Below are positions 46,944 through 58,821 of a stretch of 64,000 nt of DNA, piece after piece. Location: NCBI RefSeq assembly GCF_017874375.1, contig NZ_JAGGLK010000002.1, forward strand, positions 620,001 to 684,000, given 5' to 3'. A program made the translations under genes and the position numbers. A model generated the notes under the pieces. That model worked only from the letters and a program-made list of their open reading frames with translations, was not told the DNA's origin and made no database searches. Each line of letters opens with the position of its first letter. The stretch's first letter is position 1. The DNA comes from Methanohalophilus levihalophilus (GTDB lineage Archaea; Halobacteriota; Methanosarcinia; Methanosarcinales; Methanosarcinaceae).

Positions 46944-47030
46944 AAATTTTGAGTGCAATAGCATCTTTTATTCGCTGAGTTTAACACTGCCGCTGAGGTC
47001 GTATGTTAATACTTTCCTTCTCGGTTTAGA
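46942..47030 (-). pseudogene. 3' remnant of a dimeric-type isocitrate dehydrogenase gene
   Basis: Read on the minus strand from about 47030, one frame gives PRRKVLTYDLSGSVKLSE then TAA (46970-46968). After a one-base shift the reading continues KDAIALKI and TAA (46944-46942). The pattern VLTYDL-G...SE..DAI is the C-terminal end of homodimeric isocitrate dehydrogenases (TYDL then SE then DAI). It is on the same strand as the monomeric isocitrate dehydrogenase gene, downstream of it and of its terminator, and no ribosome-binding site or start codon serves it. I interpret it as the decayed tail of the gene the bacterial enzyme replaced. Confidence 0.65.
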
Positions 47031-47036
47031 CACTAA

Positions 47037-47062
47037 AAAGCCCCGGCCGAAACCGGGGCTTT
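47037..47062 (-). terminator. Bacterial-style intrinsic terminator of the isocitrate dehydrogenase gene
   Basis: AAAGCCCCGG (47037-47046) and CCGGGGCTTT (47053-47062) form a 10-bp GC-rich stem. On the minus strand the stem is followed by TTAG after TTT, making a T-run of five, about 22 bases after the icd stop. A GC-rich stem with a T tail is typical of bacterial intrinsic terminators and unlike most other ends in this window. Confidence 0.7.
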
Positions 47063-47083
47063 ACTTTTGTTTCCACAATAGAA

Positions 47084-49370
<2,287 letters not shown>

Positions 49371-49386
49371 TTTTTGAATTTGTTAA

Positions 49387-49396
49387 GTTTATATAG
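49387..49396 (-). promoter_or_regulatory. TATA box serving the isocitrate dehydrogenase locus
   Basis: On the minus strand CTATATAAAC is centred about 22-25 bases before the GTG at 49370. That places the transcript start on or next to the GTG, giving a leaderless start for the upstream remnant frame. Confidence 0.5.
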
Positions 49397-49424
49397 TAGC
49401 AGTTGGCCCCTGTAATGCCCCAAT

Positions 49425-49436
49425 CATATATATAAG
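49425..49436 (+). promoter_or_regulatory. TATA box of the DUF2254-like gene
   Basis: CATATATATAAG lies about 60 bases before the ATG at 49486. The transcript start would be near 49458. Confidence 0.5.
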
Positions 49437-49485
49437 CTATACTTTAGTTGTAAAAATCAAACTAATCTGCAGAAATTTAAAATCC

Positions 49486-50832
49486 ATGGGCAATTTTCTT
49501 GTCAATGACAAAAAGTATAATTATCTCCATAGCATCTATTTTTCGGTGCAACCTCAAAATACGTTTTGGCCTAGCTTTTATCCAATAAATAGAAATAAAG
49601 CTGAATTTATAGGTCTTGTAATAGTTGAAATTATATTTTTAATATTAGCATACACTATTTTTGCAACACCGTTCCTCATAATTATTTTAGCTACCATTTT
49701 TTTAATTATGGTGATTTGGTCGGTAACTTTGCCTCCTAAGTGGGCTAATATATGCCTTAAAAGAATAGTGTTTTATCTCTTGTTCATTTCCTCAATCTAC
49801 ATAATATCAATTTTGATCCTTGACGTGTTTGGTTTTCACGTTACTGATGATAACACAGCTCGCTATATGCTTAGTGCTTTAATACAAAGTGAAGCAGCAA
49901 TAATTGCTATTGTAATATCTTTAACTTTAATTGCTATTCAGCAGGTATCGTCATCTTACTCTCCAAAAATCATAGATATCTTTAAACAAAACCCTGATTT
50001 TTGGATCATATTATGCCTCTATGTTGGCACAATTATTTACCAGACTTGGGTTTTAAAGCAAATTCAAGATGATGGAGCTGGAATAAAGCTTCAACACATA
50101 TATGCATCATCTATGGAAACTCATTATAATTTTTCATTTTCTCTAAGTATTATTGCCTTGTTATCTCTTATTCCATACATGTGGAACACAATTGAAATGA
50201 TGAAACCTTCTACAATTATTCTCATATTGTCAGATCGAACAACAAAAGAAGATTTCACGGAAAAGAAAATTCCGTTTCAGTCAATTGATTCAATAATAAC
50301 TAAATCTTTGATGAACTATGATTATGAAACTTTATCCATGGGATTAGATTCTGTTTTAGATCAAGTTGATAGATTGATGAAAGACAAAAATCTAAGTGAT
50401 GCTGATAGAAGCATAATAATTTTCAAGACTCGTCAATACATTGAAAAATTTCTGAACGTGGCTATATCTAAAAACGATGATGAAGCAGGCCGATTAACAC
50501 TAGAGTCAATAAAGCAACTTATTGAAATTTCACTAGATCATTCATTAATTGATCAAGTAACTATTTCTATAGCAAGAATTAAGGACTTTGGGAAGCTTGG
50601 AATTGATGCCAAATTGATTGCGACTTTATATCAATCTATATTATTACTCTCTACAACCTGTTCTAACCTTAAGGAACTTAACAAATCTCATGATGGAAAT
50701 CAAGAAGATTTTGTTAAATCATCCAAAATGGCTGAACGAATGTGTCGTGATCTAATTAAAAAGAGTAGAGACGCAGGTTTGAATGAGGAAATGAATTTAT
50801 TAGAACCAATTGTAGATTCATGTTGTTCATGA
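49486..50832 (+). CDS. DUF2254-like predicted membrane protein
   Basis: A 448-residue protein with about five or six membrane helices in the first 250 residues (including two long ones near 45-90 and a SEAAIIAIVISLTLIAIQQVSSSYSPKI-type segment near 145-172) and a helical cytoplasmic C-terminal half of about 200 residues. The pattern of the SSSYSPKI segment resembles DUF2254 proteins. No ribosome-binding site is evident. The gene is AT-rich against its neighbours, which suggests recent transfer. The function is unknown. Confidence 0.75.
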   Translation: MGNFLVNDKKYNYLHSIYFSVQPQNTFWPSFYPINRNKAEFIGLVIVEIIFLILAYTIFATPFLIIILATIFLIMVIWSVTLPPKWANICLKRIVFYLLFISSIYIISILILDVFGFHVTDDNTARYMLSALIQSEAAIIAIVISLTLIAIQQVSSSYSPKIIDIFKQNPDFWIILCLYVGTIIYQTWVLKQIQDDGAGIKLQHIYASSMETHYNFSFSLSIIALLSLIPYMWNTIEMMKPSTIILILSDRTTKEDFTEKKIPFQSIDSIITKSLMNYDYETLSMGLDSVLDQVDRLMKDKNLSDADRSIIIFKTRQYIEKFLNVAISKNDDEAGRLTLESIKQLIEISLDHSLIDQVTISIARIKDFGKLGIDAKLIATLYQSILLLSTTCSNLKELNKSHDGNQEDFVKSSKMAERMCRDLIKKSRDAGLNEEMNLLEPIVDSCCS

Positions 50833-50893
50833 TTTTTGATTTGGAACACTGCATTAGGTACAAATTTACATAATAACTGGCATACTCTTTGTC

Positions 50894-51736
50894 ATGAACT
50901 CACAATTTCCAATTACCGATGAGCACATCCACATTGATCCAAGAGCAAAGGGGCTAAAGGCAGTTCGTGAATTCCAGAACGCAGGCGGAACCCATATGAT
51001 AGTGGTTTCCAAGCCAAGCTGGACTCTGGGTGTGAATGTTTCCAAACCAGATGACTATAGGCTTGTTTTTGATGAAACCGTGGATATTGTGAAGCAGATT
51101 AACGAGATTGGAGTAGGTGCATATCCTGTTTTGGGACCACATCCTGCTGAAATTACTAAACTGACTGAACGCATGAGTCTGGATGAAGCTTCTTCCATGA
51201 TGAAGGCAGGTCTTGATATTGCTGCAAAATATGTGGAAGAAGGTCTGGCTGTGGGACTTAAGAGCGGCCGTCCCCATTATCCCGTTTCAGATGAAATCTG
51301 GAAAGCTTCCAATGAGATAATGTCTCATGGATTTGATCTGGCTAAGGACTTAGGCTGTGCAATCCAGTTGCACACGGAAAGTGTGGGCGAGCCTGAACTT
51401 CTTGATATTGCTTCCATTGCAAAAAAAACAGGAATTCCTCTTGGAAAAGTTGTGAAACACTATGCTCCTCCTCTTGTAGATGTTTGTGAGAAAATAGGTC
51501 TTTTTCCCGGAGTACTTGCCGGTAAAGGTGCGATTGAAGAGGCACTTTCCCAGGGCAGTCGTTTCATGATGGAAACTGACTACATTGACGATCCTGATAG
51601 GCCGGGTGCGGTTCTTGGTCCGAAAACAATTCCCCGACGGACGCTAAAGCTTGTTGAGGAATTCGGAGAGGAAGTTTTCTGGAAAATACACAAGGAGAAC
51701 GTAGAAGAGGTTTATGAGGTGGAGATAAATCTCTGA
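50894..51736 (+). CDS. TatD-related metal-dependent hydrolase, archaeal
   Basis: A 280-residue TIM-barrel amidohydrolase-superfamily protein with the metal motif DEHIHID near the N terminus, a carboxylate segment near LGPHPAE, HTES at about 158, and METDYIDDPDRP near 230. The family is conserved in methanogens and is related to TatD DNases but its substrate is unknown. It stands between two genes on the same strand but with gaps. Confidence 0.88.
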   Translation: MNSQFPITDEHIHIDPRAKGLKAVREFQNAGGTHMIVVSKPSWTLGVNVSKPDDYRLVFDETVDIVKQINEIGVGAYPVLGPHPAEITKLTERMSLDEASSMMKAGLDIAAKYVEEGLAVGLKSGRPHYPVSDEIWKASNEIMSHGFDLAKDLGCAIQLHTESVGEPELLDIASIAKKTGIPLGKVVKHYAPPLVDVCEKIGLFPGVLAGKGAIEEALSQGSRFMMETDYIDDPDRPGAVLGPKTIPRRTLKLVEEFGEEVFWKIHKENVEEVYEVEINL

Positions 51737-51841
51737 AACTTGTTACCCAAATTATGCTTGTGTGTTGTTGGCAATAGGATAAAATGTAATGAAATTGATA
51801 TTTTAATTGGGAATCAATTTAGGGAATCCCGGGTGACAATT

Positions 51842-52528
51842 ATGGGGACACGAACAATTCTTTTAGTTTTGCTTATAGTTGCGCTTGGGTCAATTTCGGG
51901 AGTGCAGGCAGCCAAGTACTTTGCCTGTGGTGATGATTGCGCAGATCCGGAAACCGGTTACCAGCTAATAGGCTGTACTCTTGCTGTGAACTATGCGGTT
52001 GAAAACGAAATCGGTGTACATGTGCCATCAGGTTCCAGTAACGGATATGTCTATATCCAGTCCATGACCGAGAAAGATGCTAACGGGGATGTGATCTATG
52101 ACGAGATTCTTGCATGTGATTACTGGAAAGACGGTGAGCCTCTGCCGGAAGAAACCATGGGTGGCGAGGAGCGTGACCTGCTTCTGGAAGCAGTGAGAAC
52201 CTACAACCAGAATCTTGGAGTTCTTCCGGGATTCGTACACAGCCTTCTTGGTGATGAGGTAATGCATGTTTATGCTACAATGCCCGATGGCAGTGAACAG
52301 GAATATGCAGCTATCACAGAAACCGGTTTGATTGTTGAAGGCGGTAACTGGGTTGACTTTGACGAAGATGGTAATTATGATGTCTGGAAGGATGAAGGCA
52401 TCACACCTACCATGGAATTAACCATTGATGCGGAAGGCAACATATCATACGAAGGTCTGACCACCGGAACAATTCTCAAGGAATTTATCATTGACATCGG
52501 TATGCTGATTTACAGCATATTTGCCTGA
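51842..52528 (+). CDS. Exported hypothetical protein (228 aa)
   Basis: I do not recognise the family. The N-terminal signal peptide (GTRTILLVLLIVALGSIS) ends near VQAA. The mature part begins KYFACGDDCADPETGYQ and has four cysteines in the first 80 residues and an Asp-rich loop (DFDEDGNYDVW) that could bind calcium. The last 20 residues are hydrophobic enough to be a membrane anchor. The ATG at 51842 has GGTGA upstream; a longer frame from 51740 is not supported by the signal peptide. Confidence 0.72.
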   Translation: MGTRTILLVLLIVALGSISGVQAAKYFACGDDCADPETGYQLIGCTLAVNYAVENEIGVHVPSGSSNGYVYIQSMTEKDANGDVIYDEILACDYWKDGEPLPEETMGGEERDLLLEAVRTYNQNLGVLPGFVHSLLGDEVMHVYATMPDGSEQEYAAITETGLIVEGGNWVDFDEDGNYDVWKDEGITPTMELTIDAEGNISYEGLTTGTILKEFIIDIGMLIYSIFA

Positions 52529-52642
52529 TTTTTGAGCTCATGGTTTCCATGGGCTTATTTCTCTTTTATGGATTATATGATCAGCTTTTGAAGCGTAGCT
52601 TTTTATCAATTAAGTCTTGCTAGTATCTATGGAGACGAGTCT

Positions 52643-52939
52643 ATGAATTCCCTTATCGAAAAGCTTCCGGAAACTGTAGAGGCATTCGGCCAGATGCGTG
52701 CTTCCCTTTTCAAGGATAGTGCGCTTGATGTAAAAACCAAGGAACTGATTGCGGTTTCTTCTGCCGTTCTTATGAGGTGTGAAAAATGTATGGAAATCCA
52801 CGCACAGAGGGCAAAGGATAAAGGTGCAACAGAAGATGAAATCGCAGAGGCCATTGGAGTTGCAATGTTCATTGCCGGCGGTTCACAGTTGCACTGGACA
52901 GAAAAATATAACGATATCCTGAAAAATAACAACGACTGA
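52643..52939 (+). CDS. AhpD/CMD-family thiol protein
   Basis: A 98-residue CMD-fold protein with the AhpD redox motif: CEKCMEIH (Cys about 49 and 52, with the following His). This is the catalytic site of alkylhydroperoxidase-type proteins that reduce peroxides through a disulfide. In contrast the CMD protein of the ferritin operon lacks the second cysteine. It is convergent with a second superoxide reductase gene, so the pair again joins CMD and superoxide reductase. Confidence 0.9.
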   Translation: MNSLIEKLPETVEAFGQMRASLFKDSALDVKTKELIAVSSAVLMRCEKCMEIHAQRAKDKGATEDEIAEAIGVAMFIAGGSQLHWTEKYNDILKNNND

Positions 52940-52970
52940 AAACTGCACATTGCAGTTTTCTTATTCTTTT
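52938..52970 (+). terminator. Terminator of the AhpD-like gene
   Basis: GAAAACTGCA (52938-52947) and TGCAGTTTTC (52951-52960) form a perfect 10-bp stem with loop CAT, followed by TTATTCTTTT. The stop codon TGA (52937-52939) overlaps the first bases of the stem. The run ends at the stop of the convergent gene. Confidence 0.65.
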
Positions 52971-53397
52971 AAACTCCGAAGCCTTCCTGCAAACACTTTT
53001 CCCTACGACAGCCGGCAGTGAGCCTGAGTTCCTCGCGTATTTCTATGCAGCTTTGCCACAATCCATGCACGTTGCAGTATGAAACAGCACAGAATTCCCG
53101 GTATTTGCCAAAATAAACAAGCCTGAATATTGCATCTGGCTCGGTACCCGGGGTAAAATTTACCCTGCCGATTTTTACAACATTCAGCATTTTCGTGTGG
53201 GCATAGAGTTCAATCCATTTGATATGATGTTCCGATTCATTTGGATGTTTAGCATTTTTTCCTACAACAACGCGGATGTAATCTTTCCCGGAGCCACCAT
53301 GATTCCGGAGTACTTCGATGGTCGGGAGGTGCCTTGCCACGGACTGGCTGTCACCTTTATTTCTGTCTTCGGTTTGAATAATGTCCCCGGATTCCAT
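52969..53397 (-). CDS. Second superoxide reductase-like protein
   Basis: A 142-residue class II superoxide reductase relative. Its iron ligands are at His23 (ARHLP), His51 (KHP), His57 (EHH), and Cys and His of YCNVHGLW. The Glu sixth ligand of the other copy (EKHVP) is replaced by Ala in ARHLP. It has an N-terminal extension of about 5 residues and a 25-residue C-terminal tail with an extra CRREKC pair. MESGDI (53397) is the likely start. Activity may differ from the ferritin-operon copy. Confidence 0.88.
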   Translation of the reverse strand: MESGDIIQTEDRNKGDSQSVARHLPTIEVLRNHGGSGKDYIRVVVGKNAKHPNESEHHIKWIELYAHTKMLNVVKIGRVNFTPGTEPDAIFRLVYFGKYREFCAVSYCNVHGLWQSCIEIREELRLTAGCRREKCLQEGFGV

Positions 53398-53539
53398 TAT
53401 GTCACCTTTGTTGTGTTTTGTCTTAGGATACATATAATGACCTATTGTTTTTTAGTCGAAAATAAATCTTTCAATTCTTTTATAAGCCATCCCATACTTT
53501 ATTATACAGTTATTCTTTTGTTATTAATGGTGAATAATC

Positions 53540-55606
53540 GTGGATGAAGATCATTTTGTCAATGAAATAGATACATTAGACGCAGAGCTTCTCGTGCGAT
53601 TATCCGTGATAACCAAAGGTGAACTGCTTGAAAGAAGACGTGGCATACACAAATCTCTGGTAATGGCTGCATTAACAAAATTTTCACCATCTGCATCTTT
53701 TAATTTGGATGAGTTATCAAAACAGATTCATCACATTTGCAAATGTAGCCTAGAGGATACCAATATCGTTACAATTTTAGAAGATCTTGAGAATGAAAAT
53801 ATTGTTGAACATGACACGGAATTTAGGTATAAACTAATATCTAAGCCAGATATTCCTAATTTTGAAGAGCTTTCAAATCCGGTCTGGGCATCATTTAATA
53901 AATTTTTGATTGATCATTATCCTCAATATGATAGCTTTATTCACAGCGAAATAAAAGATGTGTTTAATTCAATCCTCCTAAAATCGCTGATAAGATTTTC
54001 AATTTCTAAACCCCTTTCTACTCAAACGGAGTCATTACCATTTGCTGACATTGAATCAATTATAAAAAATGAGCTAGAACGTTGTTACTTTGATGACTTG
54101 ACACAAAGAAAGTTGCCTGAACTGATTTTAGAATTTTTTTCAACCTCCAACAAAGAACTTCTTGATTTCATATTCACTTGTTATTCTGGGATGATTGATA
54201 TCGATTTAGTTACCAGAGAGCAGGAAATGCCAATTATTAATTTTGGTGATGAGGTAGAATCACTATTAATTGACACAAATTTTATTGTATCTTTAATGTG
54301 TCGTTCTGATCCTCTGCACCCTCTCTCTTCGACACTTGTGAATCATTGCAACAAGTCGCAAATACCTTTATATTATTCGTCTTTAACAAAAAATGAGTTC
54401 ATTGGCCTCATTTCTGCTTCAAAGTCAGAAATGAGAGGTTTGACCAATAAATCATCATCACCAGCAGACAATCAATTTATTTCAGATCGTTTAAAGTTGA
54501 ATATTCCATGGTCCTCGTACATTGTCTATCTAGAAAATTGGGGGCAAATACTGGAATCGAAGTATGCGATAACGCCTCTTGATGAGTATTTTGAAAAGAA
54601 TTTGGATGGGCAAATTATTGAGACGGCGCGAATGGCAATTAATGTCATTGATCAAATAAAGTTTGAAGAAAGATCTAAAAAGGACAAAAACTATGTTTTA
54701 CGTCGAAGGGGTGAAGATAAGATCGCTCATGATTCGACATGCATTTCAATCGTAGGCAGTCTAAAGCAAACCATTCAGAGTAACAAATTAGGTCCATGGT
54801 TTCTTACTTATGATAATTTGTTGCTAGCAGTAAATTCAATGCGATTTCAGGATCAGGATGAATTTGGATATGCTATTCATCCACGGACACTATTGAATTA
54901 TTTCTTGGCTTATTCCACTATAGATTTTACTGATGAAGATAAAGAAGAAGTTGCATTGGCTCTTTTGCGATACTCTACTCGAAAAAAGCAAATACATTTG
55001 ACAGTTGACGAGTACTCTGAGTTGGTAAGTGAAAAGCTAGGTCTAGATTTAACAAATGCTGAAGTTTTAAAGCAAATATTTATGCAGTCTCCTCTTTTGG
55101 AAGAATTGAAGAAATCTTTAGAATATGAGAGTTCCGAAGGACCTGATTCGGTTGCATATCAAATGCTCACGGATCCATCAATTAACGATCTAGTTGAAAG
55201 AATCATTGAGTCTAATTTAGGAATTGAAGAACGTGATGAAAATATTAAACGTTTAAGAGATTCAATTAAACGTTTAAATGATGAGAATCAGAAATTGAGG
55301 GGATTCAAGGAAGGTTCGATCTCTAGTTCTGGTACTATTAATATCACGTTAGAAAACAACTCAACAACAAACATAATTCTTGATCCAGCAGTTCCACCTG
55401 CAATTACAAGTCTCATTAGTTTTCTGGATCAGGAAAATGCTTTTAAGGACGAAATTATTGAGAAGCCTTCCAAAAACTTAGATTTGGACTCTGCTAAGAA
55501 ATGGATTGATACTGTAAAATCGACAATTGAGACTTCGTCCAAAATAACTGGTGGAATACGTGCTCTGCTTCCATATGTGGTACATTTACAACAATTGTTG
55601 TCATAA
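53540..55606 (+). CDS. PIN-domain protein with N-terminal winged helix
   Basis: A 688-residue protein that I do not recognise as a named family. Residues about 35-105 look like a winged helix. Residues 240-430 have the pattern of a PIN nuclease: LLIDTNF (Asp245), KNEF (Glu286), AHDST (Asp398) and FLTYD (Asp425), which would bind metal. The C-terminal half is helical, with a coiled coil (residues about 555-590) and a beta segment rich in Ser/Thr/Asn near 590-620. It starts with GTG after GGTGA. AT-rich, so probably acquired. It could be an RNase effector of a defence or toxin system. Confidence 0.7.
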   Translation: MDEDHFVNEIDTLDAELLVRLSVITKGELLERRRGIHKSLVMAALTKFSPSASFNLDELSKQIHHICKCSLEDTNIVTILEDLENENIVEHDTEFRYKLISKPDIPNFEELSNPVWASFNKFLIDHYPQYDSFIHSEIKDVFNSILLKSLIRFSISKPLSTQTESLPFADIESIIKNELERCYFDDLTQRKLPELILEFFSTSNKELLDFIFTCYSGMIDIDLVTREQEMPIINFGDEVESLLIDTNFIVSLMCRSDPLHPLSSTLVNHCNKSQIPLYYSSLTKNEFIGLISASKSEMRGLTNKSSSPADNQFISDRLKLNIPWSSYIVYLENWGQILESKYAITPLDEYFEKNLDGQIIETARMAINVIDQIKFEERSKKDKNYVLRRRGEDKIAHDSTCISIVGSLKQTIQSNKLGPWFLTYDNLLLAVNSMRFQDQDEFGYAIHPRTLLNYFLAYSTIDFTDEDKEEVALALLRYSTRKKQIHLTVDEYSELVSEKLGLDLTNAEVLKQIFMQSPLLEELKKSLEYESSEGPDSVAYQMLTDPSINDLVERIIESNLGIEERDENIKRLRDSIKRLNDENQKLRGFKEGSISSSGTINITLENNSTTNIILDPAVPPAITSLISFLDQENAFKDEIIEKPSKNLDLDSAKKWIDTVKSTIETSSKITGGIRALLPYVVHLQQLLS

Positions 55607-55729
55607 TTCATGTAGTGACGATCTTTTTTTATAAAAAATTGGATGTTTGCCCCAACAGCAAACCTTTAATCCTCTTACTCAAATAACCCATACTCCACTT
55701 ATCCTGAAAACAAACTTTTCCAGTAAACC

Positions 55730-58558
55730 ATGTCCCTCAAAAATATCGTTGTCAAAGGAGCCAAAGAGCACAATCTCAAGAACCTTGATGTAGTGCTGCC
55801 ACGTGACAAGCTCATTGTAATCACGGGTCTGAGCGGCTCGGGGAAATCTTCCCTTGCTTTTGATACCATCTATGCGGAAGGCCAGAGAAGGTACGTTGAA
55901 TCCCTCTCAGCCTATGCCCGGCAGTTTCTCGGGTTGATGGAAAAACCTGATGTTGAGTACATCGAGGGCTTGTCTCCTGCCATTTCCATCGAGCAGAAGA
56001 CTACAAGCAAGAACCCCCGGTCCACTGTGGGGACTGTTACTGAAATTTATGATTATCTCAGGTTGCTCTTTGCTCGTATTGGTGTACGGCACTGTCCGGA
56101 TTGTGGCAGGATTATCGAGCCGCAAAGCGTTGACCAGATTGTCGACAGCATCCTGAAAATTCCTGAAGGGACAAAGCTGAATATTCTTTCCCCTCTTGTC
56201 AGGGAGAGGAAAGGAGAATACCGCAAACTACTCCTAGATTTGCAAGCAGAGGGCTTCACACGAGTCCGGCTTGACGGGGAAATAATGCGAATTGAGGATG
56301 CTCAGGAAGTGGAACTTGAGCGCTATAAAAAGCACAACATTGAGATTGTTGTGGACAGGGTCCAGATCAAACCGGATATTGCAGAACGCCTTTCTGAATC
56401 TGTGGAGCAGGCACTTGCCAAAAGCGACGGGCTTGTTGTTGCGGATGTTGTTGATGGTGAGGAACTGATTTTCAGCGAAAAACTCGCCTGCCCGGATTGT
56501 GGAACGGGGTTTGAGGAACTCGAACCTGCCATGTTCTCATTCAACAGCCCACAGGGCGCATGTGAGGAATGCCATGGTCTCGGAACCTCAATGGAATTTG
56601 ATCCTGACTTAATTGTTCCCGATCCAACTCTTAGCTTACGGGAAGGTGCTATTGAACCCTGGGGCGACAGGCAGGATGGCTATTACATGCAATCCCTTGT
56701 ATCCATGGCAAACTACTTCGGTTTTTCAATGGATGATCCTTTCGAGGATCTTAAACCCGAATACCAGCACATGATACTCCACGGAACTTCTGCCAAAATC
56801 CCACTGATCCACGTGGGAAAGAATGGCGGTGTCTGGAAACACACCGGGCATTTCAAGGGAGTTATTCATAATCTTTCACGCATCTATGAAAAAACAGAAT
56901 CCGAGAGCACCAAAGACAAGATGCGCAAATACATTAGCACAAATCCATGTCCTGCCTGTGGCGGTGACAGGCTAAAGCCAGCAAGTCTTGCGGTTCTCAT
57001 AGCTGATAATAACATTATTGAAGTCACCCGGATGTCCATTGAGGAAGCACTGCGTTTCTTCGAAAAACTGGAAAAGAATCTCGGGCACAGGGAATACACA
57101 ATTGCAAGATTGATCCTCAAGGAAATCAAAGCCCGTCTGGGTTTTTTGGTGGATGTGGGGCTTGATTACCTTTCCATGAACCGGTCTGCAGCTACTCTTT
57201 CCGGTGGCGAGGCCCAGCGTATCAGGCTGGCAACCCAGATTGGATCAAGTCTCATGGGTGTGCTGTACATTCTTGACGAACCCAGCATCGGATTGCACCA
57301 GCGTGACAATTTACGGCTCATCAACACCCTCAAGCATTTGAGGGATATCGGCAACACGGTTCTCGTGGTAGAGCACGATGAAGAAACCATTATGAATGCG
57401 GATCACGTAGTGGACATGGGTCCGGGTGCCGGTATTCACGGAGGCGAGATTGTTGCCGAAGGTCCGCCCCTTGATATCATGGCGGATCCTCATTCCGAGA
57501 CCGGGCAGTATCTCAGTCGGAAGGTTGAAATTGCAATTCCTGAAATGAGGCGTTCTCCACAGGGATTCATGCGTCTTATCGGAGCTGCAGAGAACAATCT
57601 GAAGTCAATTGATGTGGATTTCCCAATTGGTGTCATGGTGTGTGTAACCGGGGTATCGGGGTCAGGCAAGAGTACTCTCATCAATGAAACCCTGAACAAA
57701 GTGCTTGCACAGAAACTCAACCGTGCACGAGAGCGTCCCGGGAAATACCATTCCATTGAAGGACTCGAATCAGTTGATAAGGTAATTACCATCGACCAGT
57801 CTCCTATCGGCAGGACACCACGTTCCAATCCTGCAACTTATACTAATTTGTTCACTCCCATCAGGGAACTTTTCGCCCAGACAAAACTCGCTAAAACAAG
57901 GGGGTACAAACCCGGAAGGTTCAGTTTTAATGTAAAAGGAGGGAGGTGTGAAACCTGTAGTGGTGACGGGACAATTACAATTGAAATGCATTTCCTTCCT
58001 GATGTTTATGTTCCCTGTGAAGTTTGCCACGGGAAACGTTACAACAGGGAGACTCTTGAAGTCACTTTCAAGGATAAGAACATAGCTGAAGTACTTGACA
58101 TGACTGTAGAGGAAGCTCTTGAGTTCTTTGAAAACGTACCCAAGATAAGCAGGAAATTGCAGACATTGTTTGATGTCGGTCTTGGTTACATCAAACTTGG
58201 ACAGTCATCCACAACCCTTTCAGGTGGTGAAGCTCAGAGGGTTAAACTTGCCACTGAACTCAGCAAAAAATCCACCGGCAAAACAGTGTATATTCTTGAT
58301 GAACCTACTACAGGACTGCATTTTGCAGACGTAAATAAACTACTTGAGGTTCTACAGCGGTTGGTTGACGCCGGGAACACCGTCATAGTTATCGAACACA
58401 ATCTTGATGTCATCAAGGTTTCAGACTGGATAATTGATCTGGGTCCGGAGGGTGGGGAACGTGGTGGGCTTATCATTGCCGAAGGCACTCCTGAGACAGT
58501 GGCAAAAGTTGAGAGTTCCTACACCGGTGAATTCTTGCACAGATTGTTGCATGAATAA
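55730..58558 (+). CDS. uvrA: Excinuclease ABC subunit A
   Basis: The damage-recognition ATPase of nucleotide excision repair. The 942 residues have two ABC-type ATPase units: Walker [10 protein letters not shown] (33-41) and GVSGSGKST (about 641), two LSGGEAQR signatures, the zinc-finger cysteines CPDCG / CEECHG in the first half and CETCSGDG / CEVCHGKR in the second. The length is normal. UvrA is bacterial in origin and was gained early by methanogens. UvrB and UvrC are not in the window. A weak GTTTGC/GCAAAC hairpin (55645-55663) lies upstream, after the PIN gene. Confidence 0.98.
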   Translation: MSLKNIVVKGAKEHNLKNLDVVLPRDKLIVITGLSGSGKSSLAFDTIYAEGQRRYVESLSAYARQFLGLMEKPDVEYIEGLSPAISIEQKTTSKNPRSTVGTVTEIYDYLRLLFARIGVRHCPDCGRIIEPQSVDQIVDSILKIPEGTKLNILSPLVRERKGEYRKLLLDLQAEGFTRVRLDGEIMRIEDAQEVELERYKKHNIEIVVDRVQIKPDIAERLSESVEQALAKSDGLVVADVVDGEELIFSEKLACPDCGTGFEELEPAMFSFNSPQGACEECHGLGTSMEFDPDLIVPDPTLSLREGAIEPWGDRQDGYYMQSLVSMANYFGFSMDDPFEDLKPEYQHMILHGTSAKIPLIHVGKNGGVWKHTGHFKGVIHNLSRIYEKTESESTKDKMRKYISTNPCPACGGDRLKPASLAVLIADNNIIEVTRMSIEEALRFFEKLEKNLGHREYTIARLILKEIKARLGFLVDVGLDYLSMNRSAATLSGGEAQRIRLATQIGSSLMGVLYILDEPSIGLHQRDNLRLINTLKHLRDIGNTVLVVEHDEETIMNADHVVDMGPGAGIHGGEIVAEGPPLDIMADPHSETGQYLSRKVEIAIPEMRRSPQGFMRLIGAAENNLKSIDVDFPIGVMVCVTGVSGSGKSTLINETLNKVLAQKLNRARERPGKYHSIEGLESVDKVITIDQSPIGRTPRSNPATYTNLFTPIRELFAQTKLAKTRGYKPGRFSFNVKGGRCETCSGDGTITIEMHFLPDVYVPCEVCHGKRYNRETLEVTFKDKNIAEVLDMTVEEALEFFENVPKISRKLQTLFDVGLGYIKLGQSSTTLSGGEAQRVKLATELSKKSTGKTVYILDEPTTGLHFADVNKLLEVLQRLVDAGNTVIVIEHNLDVIKVSDWIIDLGPEGGERGGLIIAEGTPETVAKVESSYTGEFLHRLLHE

Positions 58559-58627
58559 TCTTTCCGCAAGCTTTATCGTGGACGCCTTCCAAAAACTACA
58601 TTGTAAACCATTATTTGGGTGGATTGT

Positions 58628-58819
58628 ATGGTAAGAAAACTTCATTGCAAGAATATCAAGAATGATCTTGAATATCTTGGTGATATCATGGACAAGCAGG
58701 GACGAAAGGAACCTACTCCCGATGTTGCCAGATTCAAGACCCAGGTGGAATACAAGAAAACCCTATGTAAAATAATCAGGGAAGAAAAAGAAATGGAAAG
58801 GCAGAGTAGCCAATCCTGA
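58628..58819 (+). CDS. Small hypothetical protein (63 aa)
   Basis: A 63-residue basic helical protein with Lys- and Glu-rich ends and no known motif. GGTGG lies before the ATG at 58628; an in-frame GTG three codons upstream is less likely. It lies between uvrA and the convergent FmdE gene, whose stop begins 3 bases away. The function is unknown. Confidence 0.55.
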   Translation: MVRKLHCKNIKNDLEYLGDIMDKQGRKEPTPDVARFKTQVEYKKTLCKIIREEKEMERQSSQS

Positions 58820-58821
58820 TT

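Noticed and set aside
46932-47083. A small real gene in the region now called the 3' remnant
   Set aside because: No start codon or ribosome-binding site precedes the peptide, it is interrupted by a frameshift, and the terminator stem sits in front of it.
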